The notes beneath the pieces were generated by a model. The model saw only the letters and a program-made list of their open reading frames with translations, made no database searches and was not told the origin of the DNA. A DNA stretch of 64,000 nt from Pseudomonas viridiflava (GTDB lineage: Bacteria; Pseudomonadota; Gammaproteobacteria; Pseudomonadales; Pseudomonadaceae), in assembly GCF_900583165.1 (NCBI RefSeq), contig NZ_UTKY01000116.1, forward strand, positions 1 to 64,000. The letters run 5' to 3'. A program made the position numbers and the translations under genes. Position 1 is the first letter of the stretch. Each line of letters starts with the position of its first letter. Positions 15,272-23,914 of this stretch are shown here, in pieces.

Positions 15272-16735
15272 TTAACGCGGAAACGCAGGCGGGTTAACCC
15301 CAGCCATGTCTTCCATCACGCGAACCACCTGGCAGCTGTAGCCGAACTCGTTGTCGTACCACACGTACAGCACAACACGGTTGTCCTGGGTGATGGTCGC
15401 CTCGGCGTCCACCACACCGGCGTGGCGCGAGCCAACGAAGTCGGTGGAGACCACTTCCTGCGAGTTGACGAAGTCGATTTGCTTATGCAGATCAGAGTGC
15501 AGCGCCATGTAGCGCAGGTACTCGTTCATCTCTTCGCGGGTAGCGGCTTTCTCAAGGTTCAGGTTGAGAATGGCCATCGACACGTTTGGCGTCGGTACGC
15601 GGATCGCGTTACCGGTCAGCTTGCCAGCCAGCTCAGGCAAAGCCTTGGCAGCAGCAGTGGCAGCACCGGTCTCGGTGATCACCATGTTCAACGCGGCGCT
15701 ACGGCCACGGCGATCGCCCTTGTGGAAGTTGTCGATCAGGTTCTGGTCGTTGGTGTACGAGTGAACGGTTTCAACGTGGCCGTTAACGATACCGAACTTG
15801 TCATTCACAGCCTTCAGCACCGGCACGATGGCGTTGGTGGTGCAGGAAGCGGCGGACACGATCTTGTCGTCAGCGGTGATTTCGCCATGGTTGATGCCAT
15901 GCACGATGTTCTTCAGCTTGCCCTTGCCCGGCGCGGTCAGGACAACGCGGTCGACACCCGGGCAGGCCAAGTGCTGGCCCAGGCCTTCGGCATCACGCCA
16001 TACGCCGGTGTTGTCCACCAGCAGGGCGTCCTTGATGCCGTACTGGGTGTAATCCACCTCAGTCGGGTTCTTCGCGTAGATCACCTGGATCAGGTTACCG
16101 TTGGCGGTGATTGTGCTGTTTTCTTCGTCGATGACGATGGTGCCGTTGAACGGACCGTGTACCGAGTCACGACGCAAGAGGCTTGCGCGCTTGGTCAGGT
16201 CGTTTTCAGCACCCTTGCGCACAACGATGGCCCGCAGGCGCAGGCCGTCGCCGCCACCGGTTTTTTCGATCAGGATGCGCGCCAGCAGGCGGCCGATACG
16301 ACCGAAGCCGTACAGCACAACATCGGTGCCTTTGCGGGCAGCGGCGTTTTGCTGGCCAACCACGTCAGCCATCTCTTCGCGTACAAATTGCTCGGCGCTG
16401 CGGCCGTTGCCTTCGTTGCGGAATTTGTAGGCCAGCTTGCCCAGGTCTACCGAAGCCGCGCCGAGCTTGAGCTCGCTCATGGCTTTAAGCAGTGGGAATG
16501 TTTCGTGGACGGAGAGTTCGCTGTCGTCGGCAGAACGATGACGCGCAAAGCGGTGAGCTTTGAGAATCGCGATGACAGACTGGTTGATCAGGCTGCGGCC
16601 ATAGATCGAGCTCACCACATTGTTATTGCGGTACAGCTGGCCGATAAGCGGAATCATCGCTTCTGCGAGTGCTTCACGGTCGATCCATTCACCAAGACAC
16701 TGGTCGGGCTTCTGAGTCACGGTAACCTTCCACAT
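15272..16735 (-). CDS. gap: Long-form glyceraldehyde-3-phosphate dehydrogenase
   Basis: A 487-residue GAPDH carrying about 130 extra N-terminal residues before the Rossmann motif DVVLYGFGRIGRLLARIL. Catalytic Cys298 lies in SAASCTTNAIVPV; TGAATAAAKALPEL and VWYDNEFGYS close the catalytic domain. The long form occurs alongside a normal-length Gap in pseudomonads and is thought to act mainly in gluconeogenesis; the role of the extension is unclear. The start is the ATG giving MWKVTVTQ; a GTG five codons in has a better Shine-Dalgarno (GGAAG), so 482 residues is possible. It is divergent from mfd. Confidence 0.92.
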   Translation of the reverse strand: MWKVTVTQKPDQCLGEWIDREALAEAMIPLIGQLYRNNNVVSSIYGRSLINQSVIAILKAHRFARHRSADDSELSVHETFPLLKAMSELKLGAASVDLGKLAYKFRNEGNGRSAEQFVREEMADVVGQQNAAARKGTDVVLYGFGRIGRLLARILIEKTGGGDGLRLRAIVVRKGAENDLTKRASLLRRDSVHGPFNGTIVIDEENSTITANGNLIQVIYAKNPTEVDYTQYGIKDALLVDNTGVWRDAEGLGQHLACPGVDRVVLTAPGKGKLKNIVHGINHGEITADDKIVSAASCTTNAIVPVLKAVNDKFGIVNGHVETVHSYTNDQNLIDNFHKGDRRGRSAALNMVITETGAATAAAKALPELAGKLTGNAIRVPTPNVSMAILNLNLEKAATREEMNEYLRYMALHSDLHKQIDFVNSQEVVSTDFVGSRHAGVVDAEATITQDNRVVLYVWYDNEFGYSCQVVRVMEDMAGVNPPAFPR

Positions 16736-17075
16736 GTAGGGGCAGAAAAAAGGGGCTACATTATGCCGCCCGACCGCCCTCGGAGCAATGCGCGCCCGGC
16801 AACAAAAACAGCTTGCGAAAAATTGACACCCCGCTGGAGCCCAGTAAATACGCGGGTTCCAGAAGGCCACTAGTTGACTGACAACGGCAACTTGTCCGTA
16901 ACCCTCCGAAAACCTCGCAGGTTTTGGCACTACATATTGAGTCAAATCCGGCCATTGTTTGTCTTAGCCACTACATTTCCTACAAACCGTATTAGGCTCA
17001 GTCAGCAACTGACAGACGGCGCCTAGGACCGTTACAATTACCGACTTTGTCGCAACGCTTGGAGCTCAACCTTCC
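16736..17075. other. Divergent gap/mfd intergenic region
   Basis: 340 bases without a gene, holding the promoters of gap (left) and mfd (right). The only structure I can point to is an inverted repeat AAAACCT (16909-16915), CGC, AGGTTTT (16919-16925), extended on both sides by CC/GG with one unpaired G. It lacks a T run and may be an operator. I could not place convincing -35/-10 boxes. Confidence 0.6.
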
Positions 17076-20000
17076 GTGCCCGTCCTGCGTCTACCGCTTC
17101 TCCCTGCTGCGGCAGGCAAACAGCACTGGGGCAACCTGCCCGGTGCCGCCCTGAGCCTGGCCATTGCCGAGGCTGCCAGCGCAGCCAAGCGCTTTACCTT
17201 GCTGCTCACCGCCGACAGCCAAAGTGCCGAACGGCTGGAGCAGGAGCTGAGCTTCTTCGCCCCCGATTTGCCGGTGCTGCATTTCCCCGATTGGGAAACC
17301 CTGCCCTACGACCTGTTTTCGCCGCACCAGGACATCATCTCCCAGCGCATCGCCAGCCTGTACCGTTTGCCGGAACTGGCCCACGGCGTGCTGGTGGTGC
17401 CGATCACCACGGCCTTGCACCGCCTGGCGCCGACCAAGTTCCTGCTGGGCAGCAGCCTGGTGCTGGATATCGGCCAGAAGCTCGATGTCGAGCAGATGCG
17501 CACGCGCCTGGAAGCCAGCGGCTACCGCTGCGTCGACACGGTGTACGAGCACGGTGAGTTCGCGGTGCGTGGTGCGCTGATAGACCTGTTCCCGATGGGC
17601 AGCAAACTGCCCTACCGCATCGACCTGTTCGATGACGAAATCGAGACCCTGCGCACGTTCGATCCCGAGAACCAGCGCTCCATCGACAAGGTGGAGTCGG
17701 TCAAGCTGCTGCCCGCCCGCGAGTTCCCGCTGCAAAAAGACGCAGTCACGCGCTTTAAGGCACGCTTTCGCGAACGCTTCGACGTGGACTTCCGCCGCTG
17801 CCCAATCTTCCAGGACTTGAGCAGCGGGATTACACCGGCCGGTATCGAGTACTACCTGCCGCTGTTCTTCGACGAAACCTCGACCCTGTTCGATTACCTG
17901 CCCCAAGACACTCAAGTGTTCTCGCTGCCGGGCATTGAGCAGGCGGCGGAAAACTTCTGGAACGACGTGCGCAACCGCTACGAAGAGCGCCGCGTCGACC
18001 CTTCCCGGCCTTTATTGCCACCCGCCGAGCTGTTCCTGCCGGTGGAAGACTGCTTCGCACGCCTGAAAAGCTGGCCGCGTGTGGTCGCCAGCCAGCAAGA
18101 CGTGGACGCCGGCAGTGGCCGCGAGCGCTTCCCCGCGCAGACGCTGCCTAACCTGGCGATTGAAGCCAAGGCCAGCCAGCCACTGGAAGCGTTATCCAAC
18201 TTCCTTGGCGATTTCCCCGGTCGCGTGCTGTTCACTGCCGAATCCGCTGGTCGCCGCGAGGTGCTGCTAGAGTTGCTGGAACGCTTGAAGCTGCGGCCGA
18301 AAACCGTCGACAGCTGGCCGGATTTTGTAAAAAGCAAAGAACGCCTGGCGATCACCATTGCGCCGCTGGACGAAGGCTTGCTGCTGGAAGACCCGGCCCT
18401 GGCGCTGATCGCCGAAAGCCCGTTGTTCGGCCAGCGCGTGATGCAGCGTCGTCGCCGTGAAAAACGCGCAGATGCCAACAACGACGCGGTGATCAAGAAC
18501 CTCACCGAACTGCGCGAAGGCGCGCCGGTGGTGCATATCGACCACGGCGTCGGCCGCTACCTGGGCCTGCAAACCCTGGAGATCGACAACCAGGCCGCTG
18601 AATTTCTCACCATGGAATACGCCGAGGGCGCGAAGCTCTACGTGCCAGTGGCCAGCCTGCACCTGATCGCCCGCTACACCGGCAGCGACGACGCCCTGGC
18701 GCCGTTGCACCGCTTGGGCTCCGAGACCTGGCAAAAAGCCAAGCGCAAAGCCGCCGAACAAGTGCGCGATGTGGCCGCCGAATTGCTCGACATTTATGCG
18801 CGCCGTGCTGCCCGCGAAGGCTATGCGTTTGCCGACCCGAAAGCCGACTACGCCACCTTCAGCGCCGGGTTTGCCTTCGAAGAAACCCCAGACCAGCAAA
18901 CCACCATCGAAGCTGTGCGCGCCGACATGCTCGCACCCAAGCCGATGGACCGCCTGGTCTGTGGCGACGTGGGCTTCGGCAAGACCGAAGTGGCCATGCG
19001 CGCCGCCTTCATTGCGGTACACGGTGGCCGCCAAGTAGCGATTCTGGTCCCAACCACCCTGCTCGCCCAGCAGCACTACAACAGCTTCCGCGACCGCTTT
19101 GCCGATTGGCCGGTGACCGTGGAAGTGATGAGCCGCTTCAAGTCCGCCAAGGAAGTGAACGCTGCCATCGCCGACCTGGCCGAGGGCAAGATCGATATCG
19201 TGATCGGTACCCACAAGCTGCTGTCGGACGATGTGAAGATCAAGAACCTGGGCCTGGTGATCATCGACGAAGAACACCGCTTTGGCGTACGCCAGAAAGA
19301 ACAGCTCAAGGCCCTGCGCAGTGAAGTCGACATTCTGACCCTCACCGCCACGCCGATTCCGCGCACGCTGAACATGGCCGTATCGGGCATGCGCGACCTG
19401 TCGATCATCGCTACGCCGCCGGCGCGCCGCTTGTCGGTGCGCACCTTTGTGATGGAGCAGAACAAAAGCACAGTCAAGGAAGCGCTGCTGCGCGAATTGC
19501 TGCGCGGCGGGCAGGTGTACTACCTGCACAACGACGTGAAAACCATTGAAAAATGCGCCGCCGACCTGGCAGAACTGGTGCCTGAAGCCCGTATCGCCAT
19601 CGGCCACGGGCAGATGCGCGAGCGCGAACTCGAACAGGTGATGAGCGACTTCTACCACAAGCGTTTCAACGTGCTGATCGCCTCGACCATCATCGAGACC
19701 GGCATCGACGTGCCAAGCGCTAACACCATCATCATCGAGCGCGCCGACAAGTTCGGCCTGGCACAGCTGCACCAATTGCGCGGCCGTGTCGGCCGTAGTC
19801 ACCACCAGGCCTACGCCTACCTGCTGACACCGCCACGCCAACAGATCACTTCCGACGCCGAAAAGCGCCTGGAAGCCATCGCCAACACCCAGGACCTGGG
19901 CGCCGGTTTTGTGCTGGCCACCAACGACCTGGAAATCCGTGGCGCCGGCGAATTGCTGGGCGACGGCCAGAGCGGGCAGATACAGGCCGTAGGTTTCACT

Positions 20001-20525
20001 CTCTATATGGAGATGCTCGAGCGTGCGGTGAAAGCGATCCGCAAGGGCGAGCAGCCAAACCTCGATCAACCCCTCGGCGGCGGACCGGAGATCAACCTGC
20101 GCTTGCCAGCGTTGATCCCCGAAGACTACCTGCCGGATGTGCATGCGCGGCTGATCCTGTACAAACGCATCGCCTCGGCCACCGACGAAGAAGGGCTCAA
20201 GGACCTGCAAGTGGAGATGATTGACCGCTTCGGCCTGCTGCCGGAACCGACCAAGAACCTGGTGCGCCTGACCTTGCTCAAATTGCAGGCCGAGCAGCTT
20301 GGCATCAAGAAGGTCGATGCCGGGCCACAAGGCGGGCGTATCGAGTTTGAAGCGCAGACGCCGGTAGACCCATTGGTGCTGATCAAGCTGATCCAGGGTC
20401 AGCCCAATCGCTACAAGTTCGAAGGGGCTACGCTGTTCAAGTTCATGGTGCCGATGGAACGCGCCGAAGAACGCTTTAATACATTGGAGGCGTTGTTCGA
20501 GCGCCTCATTCCGAAATCTGTTTGA
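17076..20525 (+). CDS. mfd: Transcription-repair coupling factor Mfd
   Basis: A 1149-residue full-length Mfd that displaces RNA polymerase stalled at lesions and recruits UvrA. The UvrB-like N-terminus (about 1-350) includes FPDWETLPYD. The RNA-polymerase interaction domain, around 470-560, includes HIDHGVGRYLGL and EYAEGAKLYVPV. The RecG-like translocase (about 600-950) has Walker A GDVGFGKTEVAM, DEEHRFG at about 731 and TATPIPRTL. A TRCF domain ends the protein. It starts at GTG (VPVLRLPLL) with GGAG about ten bases upstream. Confidence 0.97.
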   Translation: MPVLRLPLLPAAAGKQHWGNLPGAALSLAIAEAASAAKRFTLLLTADSQSAERLEQELSFFAPDLPVLHFPDWETLPYDLFSPHQDIISQRIASLYRLPELAHGVLVVPITTALHRLAPTKFLLGSSLVLDIGQKLDVEQMRTRLEASGYRCVDTVYEHGEFAVRGALIDLFPMGSKLPYRIDLFDDEIETLRTFDPENQRSIDKVESVKLLPAREFPLQKDAVTRFKARFRERFDVDFRRCPIFQDLSSGITPAGIEYYLPLFFDETSTLFDYLPQDTQVFSLPGIEQAAENFWNDVRNRYEERRVDPSRPLLPPAELFLPVEDCFARLKSWPRVVASQQDVDAGSGRERFPAQTLPNLAIEAKASQPLEALSNFLGDFPGRVLFTAESAGRREVLLELLERLKLRPKTVDSWPDFVKSKERLAITIAPLDEGLLLEDPALALIAESPLFGQRVMQRRRREKRADANNDAVIKNLTELREGAPVVHIDHGVGRYLGLQTLEIDNQAAEFLTMEYAEGAKLYVPVASLHLIARYTGSDDALAPLHRLGSETWQKAKRKAAEQVRDVAAELLDIYARRAAREGYAFADPKADYATFSAGFAFEETPDQQTTIEAVRADMLAPKPMDRLVCGDVGFGKTEVAMRAAFIAVHGGRQVAILVPTTLLAQQHYNSFRDRFADWPVTVEVMSRFKSAKEVNAAIADLAEGKIDIVIGTHKLLSDDVKIKNLGLVIIDEEHRFGVRQKEQLKALRSEVDILTLTATPIPRTLNMAVSGMRDLSIIATPPARRLSVRTFVMEQNKSTVKEALLRELLRGGQVYYLHNDVKTIEKCAADLAELVPEARIAIGHGQMRERELEQVMSDFYHKRFNVLIASTIIETGIDVPSANTIIIERADKFGLAQLHQLRGRVGRSHHQAYAYLLTPPRQQITSDAEKRLEAIANTQDLGAGFVLATNDLEIRGAGELLGDGQSGQIQAVGFTLYMEMLERAVKAIRKGEQPNLDQPLGGGPEINLRLPALIPEDYLPDVHARLILYKRIASATDEEGLKDLQVEMIDRFGLLPEPTKNLVRLTLLKLQAEQLGIKKVDAGPQGGRIEFEAQTPVDPLVLIKLIQGQPNRYKFEGATLFKFMVPMERAEERFNTLEALFERLIPKSV

Positions 20526-20536
20526 AGGACGCCCTC

Positions 20537-21103
20537 ATGCGCCTGTTCCGCATCCTGAGCCTGTTGTTGGTGGTCGTGGCCCCGTCGGCATTCGCCGACA
20601 GCCCGTACCAGGTGGAAATGATCCTGGTGCGCCAAAATGCCGAACCGGTGATCAGCAGCCGTGCCGCCCCGGAAAACTGGGATGCTGGGGCCGAGCGCCT
20701 GGGCGACAAGATGAGCCCTCCGCGCCTGAACAACATCGTCGACAAGCTGCGCGCCGACAACAGTTACACCGTGTTGGCGCACAAGGCTTGGGAGCAGAAC
20801 CTCGGCGAACAAGCGGTAAAAATTGCCATCACCGACGGTCAGGAGCAGTTTGGTCAGTTTCCTATCGAGGGCGTGCTCAGCCTGCAATTGGGGCGTTTCA
20901 CCGATATCGACGCCAATTTCTGGATCAACCAGTTCGACAGCAACGGCAGCGTGATCGCCAGCGAACACTTGGCCCAGACCGACGTGCGCACCAAAAACAA
21001 CCAGCTCAACTACCTTGATGGCGGCCACTTGGCGCTGCTGATCAAGATCACTTCGCTGACCGCCAAGCCCCCCAGCGCGCCACCGCCCGACATTCAGGAC
21101 TGA
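20537..21103 (+). CDS. csiV: CsiV family periplasmic protein
   Basis: A 188-residue protein with a signal peptide (about 1-19, cleaved after SAFA), then DSPYQVEMILVRQ, the usual opening of the CsiV family. In Vibrio cholerae CsiV binds peptidoglycan and activates LpoA/PBP1A cell-wall synthesis; the role in Pseudomonas is inferred. The C-terminus is proline-rich. The ATG at 20537 has GAAGGA seven bases upstream. It starts 11 bases after mfd and ends nine bases before the SNF2 gene, so the three may be cotranscribed. Confidence 0.82.
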   Translation: MRLFRILSLLLVVVAPSAFADSPYQVEMILVRQNAEPVISSRAAPENWDAGAERLGDKMSPPRLNNIVDKLRADNSYTVLAHKAWEQNLGEQAVKIAITDGQEQFGQFPIEGVLSLQLGRFTDIDANFWINQFDSNGSVIASEHLAQTDVRTKNNQLNYLDGGHLALLIKITSLTAKPPSAPPPDIQD

Positions 21104-21112
21104 TCCCGCGCC

Positions 21113-23803
21113 ATGCCCCTGACGTCGCAGTTGACCAAACCCCTGGCCCCGTCGTGGGCCAATCGCTTTAAAGAGCAAAGCCTTGAGCGCGGGCGGCGGT
21201 ATGCCCTGGAGAACCGGGTGCGCATCGTCGAGTCCGGCGACAGTACGATTGTCGCCAGTTGCGAAGGCTCGGGCGGCAACGTCTACCGGCAAACCATCTC
21301 GCTGCGCGAGTCGGCCAAGGGCACATTGATCCTGGTCGACAGCCGCTGTACCTGCCCGGTGCACACCAACTGCAAACACATCGCTGCCGTATTGCTCAAG
21401 GTCCAGGAAACCCTGGCCTACCCCGCCGCTGCCCAGGATGCCGAACTGCTGGAAAAGCTCCAGGCCGTGCTGGATAACCGCCCGGTGTTGCCACAGGTGG
21501 TGATGGAAGACGTACCGCCGGTGCCACGCCTGTGGCTGGCCAGTGTGGAGTTCAGTGCATTTGAACCGCGCAACGGCAAGATGCAGCGCTATATCCAGCA
21601 CCGTGCGGCGCTGTCGTTCAACTACTTGGGCAACTATGTCAGTGGGCAGAAGAACGCCGATATTGTGGTGCGCCAGGAGACCCAAAGCCTGCGCATCAAA
21701 CGGCATCCTGAGATGGAGCAGCCGTATCGCGAGCATTTGCGTTTACTGGGCTTCAAGATCGCCACACGCCAGAGCAAAGCCCTGCCGGAGAGCGCCGGCG
21801 AGCTGTTCGAGATGGTCAATGACAGCGCCTGGTTGAACTTCACGTTGAACGCATCCCCCACCTTGCGCGCCGAAGGGTGGGAGTTGCAGATCGATGAAGA
21901 CTTCGGCTTCGACCTGAGCGCCGTCGATGACTGGTACGCCACGGTCGATGAAGGGCCGGAGCGTGACTGGTTTGATCTGGAGCTGGGGATTATCGTCAAC
22001 GGTGAGCGACTGAGCTTGCTGCCGATCCTGCTGAACCTGATGCGCTCCCACACCGAGATCCTCAACCCGGAGAAGCTTGCGCGGCGCCGCGATGATGAGC
22101 TGATCCTGGTGAATATCCCCGGCCTGCCCAATGGCCATGGCCCGCTGCAAGTGGCGCTGCCCTACGGTCGCTTGAAACCCGTGCTGGCAACCTTGGGTGA
22201 GTTTTACCTACAGGAGTCCGGCACCACCACATTGCGCCTGGCCAAGGCGGATGCGATCCGGCTGAACCCGCTGGAAGCCCTGCCCCTGCAATGGGAGGGT
22301 GGCGAGAAGATCCGCAACTTCGCCCAGCGCCTGCGGGATATCAAGGATTTCACCAGCTTGGCGCCCGAAGGGTTGAATGCGACCTTGCGCCCGTATCAGC
22401 TGGAAGGTTTGAGCTGGATGCAGTCACTGCGCCAGCTCGACGTCGGCGGCATTCTTGCGGATGACATGGGCCTGGGCAAAACCCTACAGACCCTGGCGCA
22501 TATTCTTACCGAGAAGGCCGCCGGGCGTCTCGACCGCCCCTGCATGGTGGTGATGCCTACCAGCCTGATCCCCAACTGGTTGGATGAAGCGGCGCACTTC
22601 ACGCCGCAGCTCAAGGTACTGGCGCTGTATGGGGCAGGGCGTAAGAAACATTTCGCCAGCTTGCAGGACTATGACCTGCTGCTGACCACCTACGCCCTGC
22701 TGCCCAAAGATATCGAAGTGCTCGCCGCGCAGCCTTTGCATGTGCTGATCCTCGATGAAGCCCAGTACATCAAGAACCCCAACAGCAAAGCCGCTCAGGC
22801 CGCCCGCGAGCTGAATGCACGGCAACGGTTGTGCCTGAGCGGCACACCACTGGAAAACCACCTGGGCGAGTTATGGTCGCTGTTTCACTTCCTGCTGCCG
22901 GGCTGGCTGGGCGATGTAAAAAGCTTCAATCGCGATTACCGCGTGCCCATCGAAAAGCGCGCCAGTGATGTGCGATTGCAACACCTCAACGGTCGGATCA
23001 AACCCTTCCTGCTGCGCCGCACCAAAGAGCAAGTGGCTACCGAGCTGCCACCCAAGACCGAGATCATCCACTGGGTCGACCTCAACGAAGCCCAGCGCGA
23101 CGTATACGAAACCATGCGCCTGGCCATGGACAAGAAAGTACGCGATGAAATTACCCGCAAGGGTGTGGCGCGCAGCCAGATCATCATTCTTGAGGCGCTG
23201 CTCAAACTGCGCCAGGTGTGCTGCGATTTACGCCTGGTCAACGACGCCGCCCTGCCCGCCCGAGGCAGCAGCTCGGGCAAGCTCGACAGCCTGATGGAAA
23301 TGCTAGAGGAACTGTTTGCCGAGGGGCGGCGGATTTTACTGTTTTCCCAATTCACTTCGATGTTGAGCCTGATCGAAGTCGAGCTGAAAAAACGCGGGAT
23401 TGCCTACGCCCTTCTCACCGGCCAGACCCGTGACCGGCGCACGCCCGTGAAGGACTTCCAGAGCGGCAAGCTACAGATTTTTCTGATCAGCCTGAAGGCT
23501 GGCGGCGTAGGCCTGAACCTGACCGAAGCCGACACGGTGATTCATTACGACCCGTGGTGGAACCCGGCCACGGAAAACCAGGCGACGGATCGTGCGTATC
23601 GCATCGGCCAGGAGAAGCCGGTGTTTGTGTACAAGATGATTGCCCGGGGCACGGTGGAGGAAAAAATCCAACACCTTCAGAAGGAAAAGTCCGATCTTGC
23701 GGCGGGTGTATTGGATGGGCGTACGACGGGGGATTGGCAATTGGGCAATGAGGATATCGAGGCGTTGTTTGCGCCGTTGCCCAACAAGCAAGAGAAGCGC
23801 TGA
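21113..23803 (+). CDS. SWIM-domain SNF2-family helicase, paralog A
   Basis: An 896-residue protein. A SWIM zinc finger (Cys79, Cys81, Cys87, His89 in CTCPVHTNCKH) is at the N-terminus, a SNF2-associated region spans about 100-400, and the SNF2 ATPase core follows. The core has Walker A DDMGLGKTLQT at about 450, LDEAQYIKN for motif II, SGTPLENHLGELWSLFHFLLP for motif III, LLFSQFTSML in the second lobe and ATDRAYRIGQ for motif VI. Such proteins translocate on duplex DNA and remodel bound proteins. It faces, tail to tail, a paralog at 23915 with very similar C-terminal halves. The partner and biological role are unknown. Confidence 0.9.
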   Translation: MPLTSQLTKPLAPSWANRFKEQSLERGRRYALENRVRIVESGDSTIVASCEGSGGNVYRQTISLRESAKGTLILVDSRCTCPVHTNCKHIAAVLLKVQETLAYPAAAQDAELLEKLQAVLDNRPVLPQVVMEDVPPVPRLWLASVEFSAFEPRNGKMQRYIQHRAALSFNYLGNYVSGQKNADIVVRQETQSLRIKRHPEMEQPYREHLRLLGFKIATRQSKALPESAGELFEMVNDSAWLNFTLNASPTLRAEGWELQIDEDFGFDLSAVDDWYATVDEGPERDWFDLELGIIVNGERLSLLPILLNLMRSHTEILNPEKLARRRDDELILVNIPGLPNGHGPLQVALPYGRLKPVLATLGEFYLQESGTTTLRLAKADAIRLNPLEALPLQWEGGEKIRNFAQRLRDIKDFTSLAPEGLNATLRPYQLEGLSWMQSLRQLDVGGILADDMGLGKTLQTLAHILTEKAAGRLDRPCMVVMPTSLIPNWLDEAAHFTPQLKVLALYGAGRKKHFASLQDYDLLLTTYALLPKDIEVLAAQPLHVLILDEAQYIKNPNSKAAQAARELNARQRLCLSGTPLENHLGELWSLFHFLLPGWLGDVKSFNRDYRVPIEKRASDVRLQHLNGRIKPFLLRRTKEQVATELPPKTEIIHWVDLNEAQRDVYETMRLAMDKKVRDEITRKGVARSQIIILEALLKLRQVCCDLRLVNDAALPARGSSSGKLDSLMEMLEELFAEGRRILLFSQFTSMLSLIEVELKKRGIAYALLTGQTRDRRTPVKDFQSGKLQIFLISLKAGGVGLNLTEADTVIHYDPWWNPATENQATDRAYRIGQEKPVFVYKMIARGTVEEKIQHLQKEKSDLAAGVLDGRTTGDWQLGNEDIEALFAPLPNKQEKR

Positions 23804-23811
23804 ATTCTAGA

Positions 23812-23905
23812 CCGCTATCGCAGGCAAGCCAGCTCCCACATTTGGCCGCATTCCAAAGTTGGAACTCGGTCGAGTGTGGGAGCTGGCTTGCCTGCGATGG
23901 CCGCG
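23812..23905. repeat. REPIN, class II (GCAGGCAAGCCAGCTCCCACA)
   Basis: The left arm CTATCGCAGGCAAGCCAGCT plus CCCACA and its inverted copy GTGTGGGAGCTGGCTTGCCT are about 45 bases apart. This repeat type differs in core sequence from the class I elements. It sits precisely between the stop codons of the two convergent SNF2 genes. Confidence 0.9.
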
Positions 23906-23914
23906 ACGCGGTTT

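Noticed and set aside
15422..16873. 483-codon open frame antisense to the GAPDH gene
   Set aside because: Shadow frame without motifs or ribosome-binding site.
18267..20330. 687-codon open frame antisense to mfd
   Set aside because: It mirrors the GC-rich third-position pattern of mfd, has no recognisable motifs or start signals, and mfd is certain on the other strand.
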